DNA from: Isosphaeraceae bacterium
Lineage (GTDB): Bacteria > Planctomycetota > Planctomycetia > Isosphaerales > Isosphaeraceae
Length of the DNA stretch: 64,000 bases
Assembly (NCBI GenBank): GCA_025356435.1
Contig: JANXSY010000104.1
Location: 29,889 to 93,888, forward strand
Direction of reading: 5' to 3'
Both the position numbers and the translations under genes were made by a program. The notes beneath the pieces are model-generated. The model did no database searches, was not told the origin of the DNA, and saw only the letters and a program-made list of their open reading frames with translations. Shown here one piece after another: positions 17,593-26,403 of the stretch. The stretch's first letter is position 1. Every line of letters begins with the position of its first letter.

Positions 17593-18027
17593 TCACGAAT
17601 GACCGTAGAGATAGCTCATCAAGTGAGTATTCTCCGCGTGCAATCGTTCGTACATAACCTTGATGACGTCACCAACCGAGACGATCCCGACAAGTCTCCC
17701 GTCGTCGAGGACGGGGACTTTGGCGATACGCCTGCTGCTCATCTGCCCCATGACTTCGTCGACGTCGCAATTCGGGGTGCACGTCACGGGGTCGGGGGTC
17801 ATGACGTCTTCGACCCGCTGGCGGGCGTAGGCTTCTCCCCGGTTGTGCAGGTGACGCAGGACGTCACGTTCGCTCACGACGCCAAGGAGTAAGCCTTCGG
17901 AATTGACGACGGGTAGCGAGCCGATGTTGTTCTGCACGAGGCGAGCGATCGCCTCGGCGACCGTGGCGTGCGGCTCGATCGTGACGACGTGTCCACCCTT
18001 GTTCTTCAGGACCTCGCGGACTTGCAT
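17593..18027 (-). CDS. Two-CBS-domain protein
   Basis: 144 residues made of two CBS domains: the first at about 8-66 (VAEAIARLVQNNIGSLPVV, GVVSERDVLRHL), the second at about 73-130 (VEDVMTPDPVTC, RRIAKVPVLDDGRLVGIVSVGDV). CBS pairs bind adenine nucleotides and act as energy sensors; no effector domain is attached. The ATG has GGGAG eight bases upstream. Confidence 0.9.
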   Translation of the reverse strand: MQVREVLKNKGGHVVTIEPHATVAEAIARLVQNNIGSLPVVNSEGLLLGVVSERDVLRHLHNRGEAYARQRVEDVMTPDPVTCTPNCDVDEVMGQMSSRRIAKVPVLDDGRLVGIVSVGDVIKVMYERLHAENTHLMSYLYGHS

Positions 18028-18203
18028 AATCCGTCTCCCGCATCGACGCGACGGCGGCGGTCCGAAGAATCTCGACCGCGACCGCGATCAGTGATTAGAA
18101 AGAGGAGATGAGACCGACTCCTGAATCCTGATCGCGCCCGGCAGAGAAAGCAAATAGATTCTCGCGGGCGGCGCGATATCGTGGGGAAGCGATCCGACGC
18201 CGG

Positions 18204-18569
18204 TTAGGAATGGCGAACCTTGAGCGGGACCTGGTCGATCTTGGCGGCGAGGATGAAGTCGTTCTCGGAGAGGCCACCGATCGCGTGCGTCCACACCTCG
18301 ATCGCCACGTTGCGATAGCCGATCAGATGGAGGTCGGGATGATGGCCCTCGGCCTCGGCGATCTTGGCGATGAGGTTGAAGAAGTCGATGGCCGCCATGA
18401 AGTTCTTCGCGACCCATTCGCGACGAATTCTCTGGCCATTCTCCACGACGTACCAGTCGGGCATGCCCTTGAGGAATTCCTCGACTTCGGCCGGAGAGAG
18501 CGGCGGGACGCCCCCCTCGCATGGGACGCACGTCTTGCGGACCAGTTCGTCAGGTGTCGTAGCGCTCAT
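18204..18569 (-). CDS. phhB: Pterin-4a-carbinolamine dehydratase
   Basis: The core EGHHPDLHLIGYRNV then WTHAIGGLSENDF matches the DCoH/PhhB active site, with H76, H77 and H95 (counting from ATG 18569) as expected catalytic histidines. It dehydrates 4a-hydroxytetrahydrobiopterin, which is formed by aromatic amino-acid hydroxylases. The ATG at 18569 is chosen over one at 18623 because family members begin near this point. No hydroxylase gene is nearby. A 176-base spacer separates it from the CBS gene on the same strand. Confidence 0.9.
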   Translation of the reverse strand: MSATTPDELVRKTCVPCEGGVPPLSPAEVEEFLKGMPDWYVVENGQRIRREWVAKNFMAAIDFFNLIAKIAEAEGHHPDLHLIGYRNVAIEVWTHAIGGLSENDFILAAKIDQVPLKVRHS

Positions 18570-18654
18570 GATGTCAGACTCGTGGGTTAACGATCTCTCG
18601 CGATCGTCATTATGAAGTGGCACACCGATTCCGGTCGACTAACAATCCCTTTGT

Positions 18655-18681
18655 ATCCGCCCAAAGAAACGCGAGGCGGAT
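18655..18681. promoter_or_regulatory. Inverted repeat between divergent phhB and YbjQ-repeat genes
   Basis: ATCCGCC at 18655-18661 is mirrored by GGCGGAT at 18675-18681 with 13 bases between. It lies in the 163-base gap between the divergent starts, so it could be an operator or a leader hairpin. Confidence 0.3.
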
Positions 18682-18732
18682 GCGAATTCCTTTCATCGAT
18701 GTTCGTCCACCTCCTCTCAAAGGGGTCCCCCC

Positions 18733-19869
18733 ATGATTATGACTGGGCTCTCGGGCAATGAACTCTACTGCCTTGCGCAGAAGGGGTGGCTTCCCGGCAA
18801 CATCGTCGTGGGCAACAGCGTGCATTCGCTCGGCATCGTCCGCTCGTTCACAAGCGGCCTGAAGACGCTGACGGGTGGCGAGATCACGAGCGTCACCGAA
18901 CTGATCAATGATGGGCGACACGCCGCGATCAAACGGCTTGAAGACGAGGCTCTGAGCGAAGGTGCGCAAGGACTGACCGGCGTCGTCTCGGAATTGAAGT
19001 CGATCTCGGGAATGATGGAATTTCTGGCGATCGGCTCAGCCATTCGGACCGACACGCCGAGTGGAGACTTCTTCACGACCGCCTGTTCGGGCCAGGAACT
19101 CTATTGCCAGCTCGACGCTGGCTATCACCCGCGTCGCTTCGTGATCGGCAACGTGGCCTACGCCCTGGGCGTCGGGAGGGGGCTAACCGGCTCGTTGCGG
19201 ATGATCTCAAGGCGGGGCGAGGTCAAGGAGTATTCCAACCTCTATAACCACACGCGGCACCTCGCCCTCGAACGCCTCGAAGCCGAGGCCATCGGACGGG
19301 GTTGCAACGCGGTCGTCGACATCAACACCCGCATCCTCCCGTTCGGCACGGGTGTGCGCGAGATGCTGATGGTCGGCACCGGGTCGTTCAATCCCGCGCT
19401 CGGGACTCTCAAGAAGCCCGTCACTTCGGAACTAACCGGCGAAGAACTATGGAACCTGACTCGCCTCGGTTATGCCCCGCTCCGTCTGGTGTTCGGTACG
19501 TCGGTCTACTCGATCGGCTTCGCGGGCGGCGTCTCGGCTTTCTTCCAGTCATTCGGGCGTGGGGAGGTCGACGAGGTGACGCGGCTGATCTACGACGCGC
19601 GGGAGAACTGTCTGGGCCATATCCGCGACGAGGCCAACCAGATCAAGGCCGATGGCGTGATAGGCATCAAGGTCTTCGTTTACGAGATCGGCAGCGGGCT
19701 CGTCGAGATCATGGCAATTGGCACCGCGATCCAGAAGAATTCGAAGGTGTCGACCGAGAGCGAGCAGATCCTCCCGCAGTCGATCATCCGCGATCGCGAC
19801 ACCTTCTTCGACGAGACCGCTCCAGGACAAGGCACGTCGTTCCAGTCGCGACAGCTCGCGCGGGGGTGA
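18733..19869 (+). CDS. Protein of three tandem YbjQ-like (heavy-metal-binding/DUF74) repeats
   Basis: The 378 residues divide into three similar units at about 6-104, 119-219 and 234-333. Each starts with a [LC][ST]G-x-EL[YW] turn, has a strand with GN or GT (IVVGNSV, FVIGNVA, LVFGTSV), a long helix rich in R/E and ends in a strand with GS/GT (LAIGSAI, LMVGTGS, MAIGTAI). Single-domain YbjQ proteins are about 100 residues and form pentamers, so a covalent trimer is unusual. The tail after 335 is disordered. AAAGGGG precedes the ATG. Function of the family is not established. Confidence 0.8.
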   Translation: MIMTGLSGNELYCLAQKGWLPGNIVVGNSVHSLGIVRSFTSGLKTLTGGEITSVTELINDGRHAAIKRLEDEALSEGAQGLTGVVSELKSISGMMEFLAIGSAIRTDTPSGDFFTTACSGQELYCQLDAGYHPRRFVIGNVAYALGVGRGLTGSLRMISRRGEVKEYSNLYNHTRHLALERLEAEAIGRGCNAVVDINTRILPFGTGVREMLMVGTGSFNPALGTLKKPVTSELTGEELWNLTRLGYAPLRLVFGTSVYSIGFAGGVSAFFQSFGRGEVDEVTRLIYDARENCLGHIRDEANQIKADGVIGIKVFVYEIGSGLVEIMAIGTAIQKNSKVSTESEQILPQSIIRDRDTFFDETAPGQGTSFQSRQLARG

Positions 19870-19878
19870 CAGACTGTC

Positions 19879-20685
19879 TCATCGAAAGCTCTCGCCCGCA
19901 TCGGGGAACTTCGACGTGCGAACGTCGGCCAGGTAGGCGGCAGTCGACTCCCGGATCGTCTCCGCCAGATTCGCATATCGGCGCACGAACTTGGGCTGGA
20001 AACCCTCGAAAAGCCCGAGCATGTCGGGGGTGACAAGCACCTGGCCATCGCAGTCAGGTCCGGCCCCGATCCCGATGGTTGGCACTTCAATCGCAGCGGT
20101 AATCTTGGCGGCGATGCCGGAGGGGACGCATTCGAGAACGATCGCAAAGACGCCAGCCTCGACCAGTGCGTGTGCGTCAGCGAGGAGTTGTTCCTCGTCG
20201 CGCTGGACCTTGTAGCCCCCGATCCGCCGGACCGACTGAGGCGTCAGGCCGATATGCCCCATCACCGGGATGCCCGCCTGGACGACCTTTCGGACGGTCG
20301 CGGCGACGGTCTGGCCCCCTTCGAGCTTGATCGCCCGGCAATCGGTCTGCTTGAGCATCCGACCGGCCGACCGAACGGCCTGAGCGGCCGACACCTGATA
20401 GCTGAGGAATGGCAAGTCGGCGACGACGAAGGCAGCTTTTGCGGCACGGGAGACCATCTCGGCGTGATAGAGCATCTGGCCGAGCGTGACGCGAAGCGTG
20501 GTCTCTCTACCCTGGACGACTGTCCCGAGTGAGTCGCCCACGAGCAGACAATCGACCCCGGCCGCGTCGAGCAGTCCGGCCGTTGTGTAGTCGTAAGCGG
20601 TGAGGACCGTGATCTTCGTTCCCTCGCGCTTGTATCGTCCGAAGTCGGCGAGGGCGAAGGGGACGCGGGCGAGATTTGTTGTCAT
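19879..20685 (-). CDS. panB: 3-methyl-2-oxobutanoate hydroxymethyltransferase
   Basis: It shows the PanB signatures: LTAYDYTTAGLLDAAGVDCLLVGDSLG (metal-binding D), VADLPF, KLEGG, MGHIGLTPQ and the catalytic-Glu segment VLECVPSGIAAKIT, then PTIGIGAGPDCDGQVLV. It makes ketopantoate from 3-methyl-2-oxobutanoate and methylene-THF, the first step of pantothenate synthesis. The ATG at 20685 gives the usual length of about 268 residues; a longer frame from 20901 adds 72 low-complexity residues that overlap the upstream gene. Only one base separates the upstream TGA from this ATG, so expression is coupled to the GT39 gene. Confidence 0.95.
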   Translation of the reverse strand: MTTNLARVPFALADFGRYKREGTKITVLTAYDYTTAGLLDAAGVDCLLVGDSLGTVVQGRETTLRVTLGQMLYHAEMVSRAAKAAFVVADLPFLSYQVSAAQAVRSAGRMLKQTDCRAIKLEGGQTVAATVRKVVQAGIPVMGHIGLTPQSVRRIGGYKVQRDEEQLLADAHALVEAGVFAIVLECVPSGIAAKITAAIEVPTIGIGAGPDCDGQVLVTPDMLGLFEGFQPKFVRRYANLAETIRESTAAYLADVRTSKFPDAGESFR

Positions 20686-20686
20686 A

Positions 20687-22249
20687 TCAAGGCTCGATCC
20701 TGGGCGATTGGTCTCTGAACTCGACGAGTAAGTAGCGTCCGGGCGAGTCGTCGAGGATGAGGGCGTCCGGGTCGCTGCGGACCCGGGCATGGAGACGTTG
20801 GCGTCCGAGGTCACCGGGCCGGGGCGTGAGGTCAGCGAAGAATCGGGCCTTTGCTTGCCATCGATAGAAGTCGACCAAGGCCGCCGGATCGTCCTCGGCA
20901 TAGGGGGGCGCTGGACGCCATTCGTTTGCCGCTCGCTTCGCCCCCAGGGTGTCGTATTCTAGGCGACAACCCCTCCGGTCGCCCAGATAGAGCACGGCCT
21001 CGGGGGCGATCACGAGGTCATCTCGACCGGTTCGGCACCGGATCGAGTCGGCGAGGGCGACGGCGTCTCGCCACTCGTCAGGGGTCTTCCAGGTCGCACG
21101 AGTCTGGAGCCATCCCATCGCCACAAGGCCAAGCAGGCAGAGGGTCGCCACCAAGGTGGAACGTTTCTTGATCCGTGCGACTCCCAGCCCCGCCCAGGCT
21201 GCCAGTGGGGGTGCCATCATCATCCAGTAATAGTCGTGATGGAGCTTGCCGAAGAGGAGGATCATGGTCGCCGAGGAGGCCGGGAGCCAGACCTTCCACA
21301 GGCGAGGGGCCGTCGCCCATCCCGCGAGGCCGAGCGCGGCGAGGCCGAATCCCAGGGGTGTGCAGGCCCGATAGAAGAGGTCTCTTGCGACCATTCCGTA
21401 ACGACCCGGCTGGAGGAAGGCGGTGGGCGCGAGCCGGGCCGCCCATTGCGCAACGTTGTCGCTCGACGCGGCCGAGCCATCGGTTCCGGAGATGGCGCTC
21501 AGTCCCGCGTGGAGATACCAGCAGAGGGGGGCGAGGAGGGTCGTCAGGGCGATCAGCTTGAACGGGCGAGGCTTACCGTCGAGGACCGCGAGGAGGAGCG
21601 GGGCCAATGCGAAGGCCCAACTTGCTTTCTGGGCGAGTCCGAGAGCGAGGCAAGCCCAGCCGATTGTCATGCGTATGGGCCTGCCATCATCCCAGAACCG
21701 CAGGCCGGCGACGACAAGGCCCATCGCGAAGGCGTCGGGTTGGAACGCCCGGCCATAGCGGATCGTGACGGGGAACGTCGCGAAGGCGATAACTGTCGCG
21801 ACGGCTGTGGAGAGGTCTGAACGTCTCCGGACGAGGCCGAACAGGCCCCAGGCGGCGAGGGCCGTCGAGGCGGCGGAGACCACCCGGCCGGTCGCGTCGA
21901 TCGGTAGTCTCGTGATCGAGGAAATCCAGGCGACGGACTGAGCATAGACCGGGGCCTCGACGACGAAGCGGTTGGGAAACGGCCCGGTGTCGAGCTGGGG
22001 CGAGAGGAAGCCCGAGCCTCGCGTGAGGTTGCGGACGACCATCGCCGTCGGAATTTGCCGTCCGACGTAGTTCTCAATGACTGGCTGGTCGATCCCCTGA
22101 GCCCGCCAGGCGAAGATGCCGAGGAGCAGCCCGAAGACGATCGCCGTTTCTTTGCTGAGGGCTTTGGGCAACGAACTGGACCCCGTCGGCGCGGCGGACG
22201 CTTGGCCTCGACCAGGTCGATCGTAGCCCTTCGTCTGACGAAGGGTCAA
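20687..22249 (-). CDS. GT39-type polytopic membrane glycosyltransferase
   Basis: A 520-residue protein with about ten hydrophobic spans. The first large loop has the acidic PVIENYVGRQIPTAM and FVVEAPVYAQ region, where ArnT/PMT enzymes bind polyprenyl-phosphate sugar, and the C-terminal 140 residues form a soluble domain. It likely transfers a sugar from a polyprenyl carrier at the outer face of the membrane. The start is a TTG overlapping the upstream TGA (TTGA) with no strong ribosome site, so the exact start is unsure. It sits between an acyltransferase gene and panB in one operon. Confidence 0.78.
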   Translation of the reverse strand: MTLRQTKGYDRPGRGQASAAPTGSSSLPKALSKETAIVFGLLLGIFAWRAQGIDQPVIENYVGRQIPTAMVVRNLTRGSGFLSPQLDTGPFPNRFVVEAPVYAQSVAWISSITRLPIDATGRVVSAASTALAAWGLFGLVRRRSDLSTAVATVIAFATFPVTIRYGRAFQPDAFAMGLVVAGLRFWDDGRPIRMTIGWACLALGLAQKASWAFALAPLLLAVLDGKPRPFKLIALTTLLAPLCWYLHAGLSAISGTDGSAASSDNVAQWAARLAPTAFLQPGRYGMVARDLFYRACTPLGFGLAALGLAGWATAPRLWKVWLPASSATMILLFGKLHHDYYWMMMAPPLAAWAGLGVARIKKRSTLVATLCLLGLVAMGWLQTRATWKTPDEWRDAVALADSIRCRTGRDDLVIAPEAVLYLGDRRGCRLEYDTLGAKRAANEWRPAPPYAEDDPAALVDFYRWQAKARFFADLTPRPGDLGRQRLHARVRSDPDALILDDSPGRYLLVEFRDQSPRIEP

Positions 22250-22998
22250 TCCGACCCGCCGCGGAGTCGTTGCCGGAACCGGGCATAGCGCTCGCTGACC
22301 GACCCCTGGCCGTGCAGAAGGGTCGTGAATCGCTCGGCCCGCTGGGCGGTCGCGTCATCGCGGAGGACGTCGAGTTCGTCGGTCAGGGTCTGTTCCCAGG
22401 TCGTTACGACAGTCGAGGCCTCGGCCGCTTCGACCCATCGCGGCTCGCCGAAGCGGATGAAAATCTCGGGCCGTTCATCCTGCCAGAAGTCATAGCGGAA
22501 GGCGGCGGCGACGACCCTGACGCGCTTGGCCTGCTTGATCAGGAGCCGCAGACCGGGCTGAAAACCGAGCGGACGGGCGTCATTCCCGAGGATCGAGCCC
22601 TGGGGGAAGATCCAGACGGCGGCGTCGGGCTTCGCGAGCAGGTCGCAGGCATAGCTAATCGATGCGCGAACCGACGCTGGGCTGTTCCGGTCAACTGAGA
22701 AGGCTCCTATCCGTTGGAAGAAGCTGAACCGCTTGAGGTTGGCGTGTTCCATCATCCCGTAGCCGTCGACCGGGATCGACTCGTTGAGATAGTGGACGAG
22801 GAAGAGATCCCACCAGCACGAGTGGTTGGCGAGGAAGAGGGTGCCCGCCGGCTCGTCTGCGAGGGCCGTCCGGAGTCGTTCGAGGCCCTGCACCCGGATC
22901 GCGAAGAAACGACTCCGGAACCGGCGGCGGATCAGCCGGTCGATCAGGATTCGGGGCCAGCCATGCTTGTAGGCGCGGATGAGGGGGGAACCATTCAT
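22246..22998 (-). CDS. Lysophospholipid acyltransferase (PlsC-like)
   Basis: 250 residues with the acyltransferase motif I NHSCWWD (H59-x4-D64) and a motif III-like WIFPQGS. The protein lacks a strong N-terminal span but has a basic amphipathic start. Such enzymes move an acyl chain to a lysophospholipid or another hydroxyl; some relatives acylate glycosyl-carotenoids or sugars. It is the first gene after the terminator at 23043-23078 and is coupled by a four-base overlap to the GT39 gene. The acceptor is unknown. Confidence 0.82.
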   Translation of the reverse strand: MNGSPLIRAYKHGWPRILIDRLIRRRFRSRFFAIRVQGLERLRTALADEPAGTLFLANHSCWWDLFLVHYLNESIPVDGYGMMEHANLKRFSFFQRIGAFSVDRNSPASVRASISYACDLLAKPDAAVWIFPQGSILGNDARPLGFQPGLRLLIKQAKRVRVVAAAFRYDFWQDERPEIFIRFGEPRWVEAAEASTVVTTWEQTLTDELDVLRDDATAQRAERFTTLLHGQGSVSERYARFRQRLRGGSD

Positions 22999-23042
22999 CC
23001 GCGTATTCTGCGCTGGATCGAGGCCAGCGGCGAGGGGATAGG

Positions 23043-23078
23043 AAAAAAGGCTCGACGCGCCCTCTCACGCGTCGAGCC
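23043..23078 (-). terminator. Intrinsic terminator, minus strand
   Basis: An 11-base perfect stem (23049-23059 with 23068-23078) over an eight-base loop is followed, on the minus strand, by six T residues (23048-23043). It lies between the GT2 gene and the acyltransferase gene, so those two are probably in separate transcripts. Confidence 0.88.
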
Positions 23079-23182
23079 CGAGATGGCCGTTCGCCGAAGC
23101 GGACGACCCTCTCCGGGATATCAGCGACATCGCGTCGAGACCTGTCCGTACTCTTTCGAGAGCACGTATCTTCGCCCATCGC

Positions 23183-24319
23183 TCAGGATCGACGACTTCG
23201 CTCGGCGGCGATGCCTGACTGGACTTCGTCGACCGCTAAGGCCCGATCCTTCCAGAGGATACGACCCTGGTAATAATGCCAGACGCTCGAAACCGTGATC
23301 GCCGCATAGGCCGAGATCCCGGCCGGGACCGTGAAGGCGAAGAGGGGGCTGATCCGAAGAAAGACGGTGATCGGGAACGTGGCCGCCGCTTGGGCCAGCC
23401 AGATCCAGAGGCCGATAAGTGGCTCAGATCGCGAGACGGCGATCAGGGGTGCCCACGCCAGGAAGAGGGACCCCGCTATCCCGAAGACGAACTTGTGGAG
23501 CTTGTAGTCCATCCCGGCATAGGCATTCTTTCTCAGGCCGAGCCAGATCTGCCGAAATGAGCCGTACATGTGAGTCTGGGCAAGGTCGGGGGCGAGGCGA
23601 ACATAGATCCGATGGCCTTGCGCCTTGACGCGGCGTGCAAGCTGGATGTCTTCGACGATGTCGTGCCTGCCGGCTTCGTGGCCCCCAGCCTGGAGATAGG
23701 CGGATCGCCGGATGAGGATAAATCCACCGGCGGCGATGGCGGTCGATGATTTCGGGTCGTTGACCCGCGAGATCGGATAGAGGTGGGCGAGAAATTGAAG
23801 GAACGACGCGGCGATCGCCCCTTGCCAGAACGTCCGGCACTCGACGCCCGGCAGGAGCGAGACGAGGTCAGCCGACTCACGGCGGGCAACCTCGATCGCC
23901 GTTGCTAGCGCCCGGGGATGGAGCGACATGTCGGCGTCGATAAAGCCGATCCAATCGGCGTCAGTTTTCAGATAGCCCTGATGCACGGCCCACGTCTTCC
24001 CGACCCAGCCTGTCGGCCGATCGACACCGCGCACGACGGCCATCCGAGCATCCTGCGCCGCCATCTGATCCATGATGACGAGAGTGCCGTCGGTCGACTG
24101 GTCGTCGACAACGATGACTCGGAGCGAGGGGTATTCCTGGCCCAGGATCGATCCCATCGACGATTTGAAGACGGCCTCTTCGTTGCGGGCCGGGACGACC
24201 ACGTCGATCGCCGGAAGATCGGGAGGGAGTGGGCCATCGACGGGCTTGAGGAAGCGGAAGGATCGGATACGGGCGTAGAGGTCCAGGGCGAGCAACATCC
24301 AGAGGATCGCCTCGACCAT
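23183..24319 (-). CDS. Membrane-anchored glycosyltransferase family 2 (CrtQ/HpnB-like)
   Basis: One N-terminal span, then a GT-A domain with DVVVPARNEEA, VIVVDDQSTDGT and GFIDADMSLHP (DxD), a later DIVEDIQLARRVKAQGH block (ED base plus QxxRW-like region) and three or four C-terminal spans. This layout fits hopanoid- or carotenoid-associated GT2 enzymes. The gene follows a CrtI-type desaturase, with which it overlaps or nearly overlaps, so glycosylation of a carotenoid acid or alcohol is likely. ATG 24319 has AAGGGA nine bases upstream; a TTG at 24337 overlapping the upstream TGA is the alternative. Confidence 0.82.
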   Translation of the reverse strand: MVEAILWMLLALDLYARIRSFRFLKPVDGPLPPDLPAIDVVVPARNEEAVFKSSMGSILGQEYPSLRVIVVDDQSTDGTLVIMDQMAAQDARMAVVRGVDRPTGWVGKTWAVHQGYLKTDADWIGFIDADMSLHPRALATAIEVARRESADLVSLLPGVECRTFWQGAIAASFLQFLAHLYPISRVNDPKSSTAIAAGGFILIRRSAYLQAGGHEAGRHDIVEDIQLARRVKAQGHRIYVRLAPDLAQTHMYGSFRQIWLGLRKNAYAGMDYKLHKFVFGIAGSLFLAWAPLIAVSRSEPLIGLWIWLAQAAATFPITVFLRISPLFAFTVPAGISAYAAITVSSVWHYYQGRILWKDRALAVDEVQSGIAAERSRRS

Positions 24320-24333
24320 GAGAGTGATTCCCT

Positions 24334-25878
24334 TCAACGTCCGACAGGGTTGAGACTCGCTCGCGGTCCAATCGGACGGATCGGGAGGTCACGCGCGATT
24401 CGTTCGGCGGTGATCTTACCGCTCTGAACGACCATCGGCATCCCTGCGCCGGGCTGGACCCCGCCCCCGACGAAGTACAGCCCTGGGATCTCTGCCCGAT
24501 AGTTGAGGGGCCGGAAGCTGCCACCGAGGACGTTGTGGGCGTTGCCGAGGCCGTAGATCGAGCCGAGGAAGGCATGGAACCGGTCTCGCCAGTCTCCGGG
24601 GCCGGTGATCCGCTTGACGACGCTCGAAGCCCGCAGGCCGTCGAGGCCCGAAGCTTCGAGGCGAGAGAGCAAGGCATCGGCGTAACGCTCCTCGAAGTCG
24701 CGGTCGGATTCTTCGCCGGGCTTGAGGGGAGGCGCTCCGACCACGACAAACGGATTGGAACCTCCTTCGGGGGCATCGCATCGGTCGGTAACGCAGGTCG
24801 CGTTGACGTAGATGGGCGGGTCAGCGGGATATTCGCCCCGACCGAACAGCTCGTCGTAGACATTGCCCGACCCTTTGGTCAGGACGAGCAGGTGATGTGC
24901 GAGGTCAGGCCAGGTCCGATTGCAGCCGAGTTGGATCGTCAGGAACGAACTCGAAGGTGCGGCCTTGCCTTCACAAAGGGCTTCGACCTCGGTCGAGAAA
25001 CCCCGGCCGCCCCGGAGCATCCGGTGGGTGTGGATGTAGTCGCTGTTCGAGACGACACCGGCGACATCGATTGACCCTGAACTTGTCGCGACGGACCGCA
25101 CCCGGTTGGTGGAGTCGAGTTCGATCGCATCGACTTCGACCCCGGTTCGGATCTCGATCCCTGCGTCGACGCAAGCCCTGGCGATTGCCTTGGGTATCGC
25201 AACGATGCCTCCTTCGGCGGGATACCAGACCCCCTCGCGGATGATGGTCCAGGGGATGATAGCAAGCGACGCTGGGGCCGACTGCGGGTCGAACCCCGAG
25301 TAGGTCGGGAAGCCGTAGAGCAACTCGCGGACGGCGGGGGACCGGAAATGCGAGTCGATCTCGCTGGCGTAGCTCTTGGCGGGCGAGATCAGCGCCGCCG
25401 AGAGTAGCAGCGGCGAGAGCATGACCTGGCCCCAGGTTTCGAGCATCCGGTCACAATAAGCGTGAGCAATGACCTTGGCGAAGCGGTCCATCTTGAGCAT
25501 GAACCCGTCAAGCCCCGCAGCGTCGTGGGGGTCGATGGCGGCGAAGGCGTCTCGGAGACCGGCGACGTCCGAGGGGATCGTGAGCGATCGGCCGTCAGAG
25601 AGAATGACCCGGAAGGCCGGATCGAGGCGACGGAGCGGGAGGTAGGCGTCGGGATCGAGGCCGCTTGCCGAGAAAAGTTCGCGATAGACCCAGGGCATCA
25701 CGAGGATGCTTGGCCCTTCGTCCCATCGCCAGCCTGCCTCGGTGCGAGAGCTGGCCTTGCCGCCGACGGCTTCATGGCGTTCGAGAACGATAACCTCATA
25801 GCCGCGTCGTTTTAGTTCGAGCGCGGCGGAGAGCCCACCGAGTCCAGCGCCGATAATCGCGATCCGTGCCGTCTTCAT
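24334..25878 (-). CDS. CrtI/CrtN-type carotenoid desaturase or oxidase (FAD)
   Basis: It begins with a dinucleotide-binding loop IIGAGLGGLSAALELKRRGY and VLERHEAVGGKAS, and ends with the CrtI-family FAD signature GLYFVGGGVQPGAGMPMVVQSGK. The 514 residues from ATG 25878 match the length of phytoene desaturases and of the C30 enzymes CrtN/CrtP. It should desaturate or oxidise a C30 or C40 isoprenoid chain in the membrane; substrate and step cannot be told from sequence alone. A longer frame from 25929 adds non-conserved residues. An 84-base gap separates it from the response regulator upstream. TACAAT on the minus strand (25919-25914) could be a -10 element but no good -35 accompanies it. Confidence 0.88.
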   Translation of the reverse strand: MKTARIAIIGAGLGGLSAALELKRRGYEVIVLERHEAVGGKASSRTEAGWRWDEGPSILVMPWVYRELFSASGLDPDAYLPLRRLDPAFRVILSDGRSLTIPSDVAGLRDAFAAIDPHDAAGLDGFMLKMDRFAKVIAHAYCDRMLETWGQVMLSPLLLSAALISPAKSYASEIDSHFRSPAVRELLYGFPTYSGFDPQSAPASLAIIPWTIIREGVWYPAEGGIVAIPKAIARACVDAGIEIRTGVEVDAIELDSTNRVRSVATSSGSIDVAGVVSNSDYIHTHRMLRGGRGFSTEVEALCEGKAAPSSSFLTIQLGCNRTWPDLAHHLLVLTKGSGNVYDELFGRGEYPADPPIYVNATCVTDRCDAPEGGSNPFVVVGAPPLKPGEESDRDFEERYADALLSRLEASGLDGLRASSVVKRITGPGDWRDRFHAFLGSIYGLGNAHNVLGGSFRPLNYRAEIPGLYFVGGGVQPGAGMPMVVQSGKITAERIARDLPIRPIGPRASLNPVGR

Positions 25879-25962
25879 GGATGTCTCGTCCCCGACCGTC
25901 GCGAAGTGCCAAAATTGTAGTGTAGTCAACCCGGCTAGGGAGGTTGGATCGGGCAGCGGGGC

Positions 25963-26403
25963 TCAGCGGCGTGGCAGACGGATCGCGGTTTGGTGCCAGT
26001 ATTGGTGGAGAATCGCGACGAGCTCTTGATACCGGGGGTATTCGTCGGGTTTGCGGATGAAGGTATTCGCCCCGGCCAGACAGACCCGGCGGATGTCGTC
26101 TTCGAGGCAGGACGTCGTGAGGATCACGACAGGGATCGACCGCAGTTCGGGGTCGCCCTTGATCTCGGCGACGACATGGCAGCCGTCGAGGCCGGGAAGA
26201 TTGAGATCGAGCAGAACGAGGTCAGGTTCGAGGTCGGCAGGGCTGTCGGGTTCTTTGAGCGCGAGTAGGTAATCGAGCGCGGTGCGGCTGTCCCGGAGGA
26301 TGGTCAGCCGATGGTTGATGTTCCCCTCGCGCAGGGCCCGTTCGATGATGAGAACATCTGACGGACTATCGTCGACCAGGAGGATATGAAAGATGGAGTG
26401 CAT
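25963..26403 (-). CDS. Single-domain response regulator (Rcp1-like)
   Basis: A stand-alone receiver of 146 residues with the acidic pair D11/D12 (LLVDDSPSD), phosphoacceptor D66 (LLDLNLPGLDG), T96/T97 and K118. The long alpha4/beta5 region (SCLEDDIRRVCLAGANTFIRKPDEYPRYQEL) fits the Rcp1 subgroup partnered with PAS or phytochrome kinases. ATG 26403 overlaps the stop of the upstream kinase (TAATG), so the two are made together. It has no output domain and would act by protein contact or as a phosphorelay shuttle. Confidence 0.9.
   Translation of the reverse strand: MHSIFHILLVDDSPSDVLIIERALREGNINHRLTILRDSRTALDYLLALKEPDSPADLEPDLVLLDLNLPGLDGCHVVAEIKGDPELRSIPVVILTTSCLEDDIRRVCLAGANTFIRKPDEYPRYQELVAILHQYWHQTAIRLPRR

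Noticed and set aside
25878..25962. A carotenoid light-control operator upstream of the desaturase
   Set aside because: TTGACT and TACAAT are present but only four bases apart, which does not fit a promoter or a clear LitR/CarH-type palindrome.
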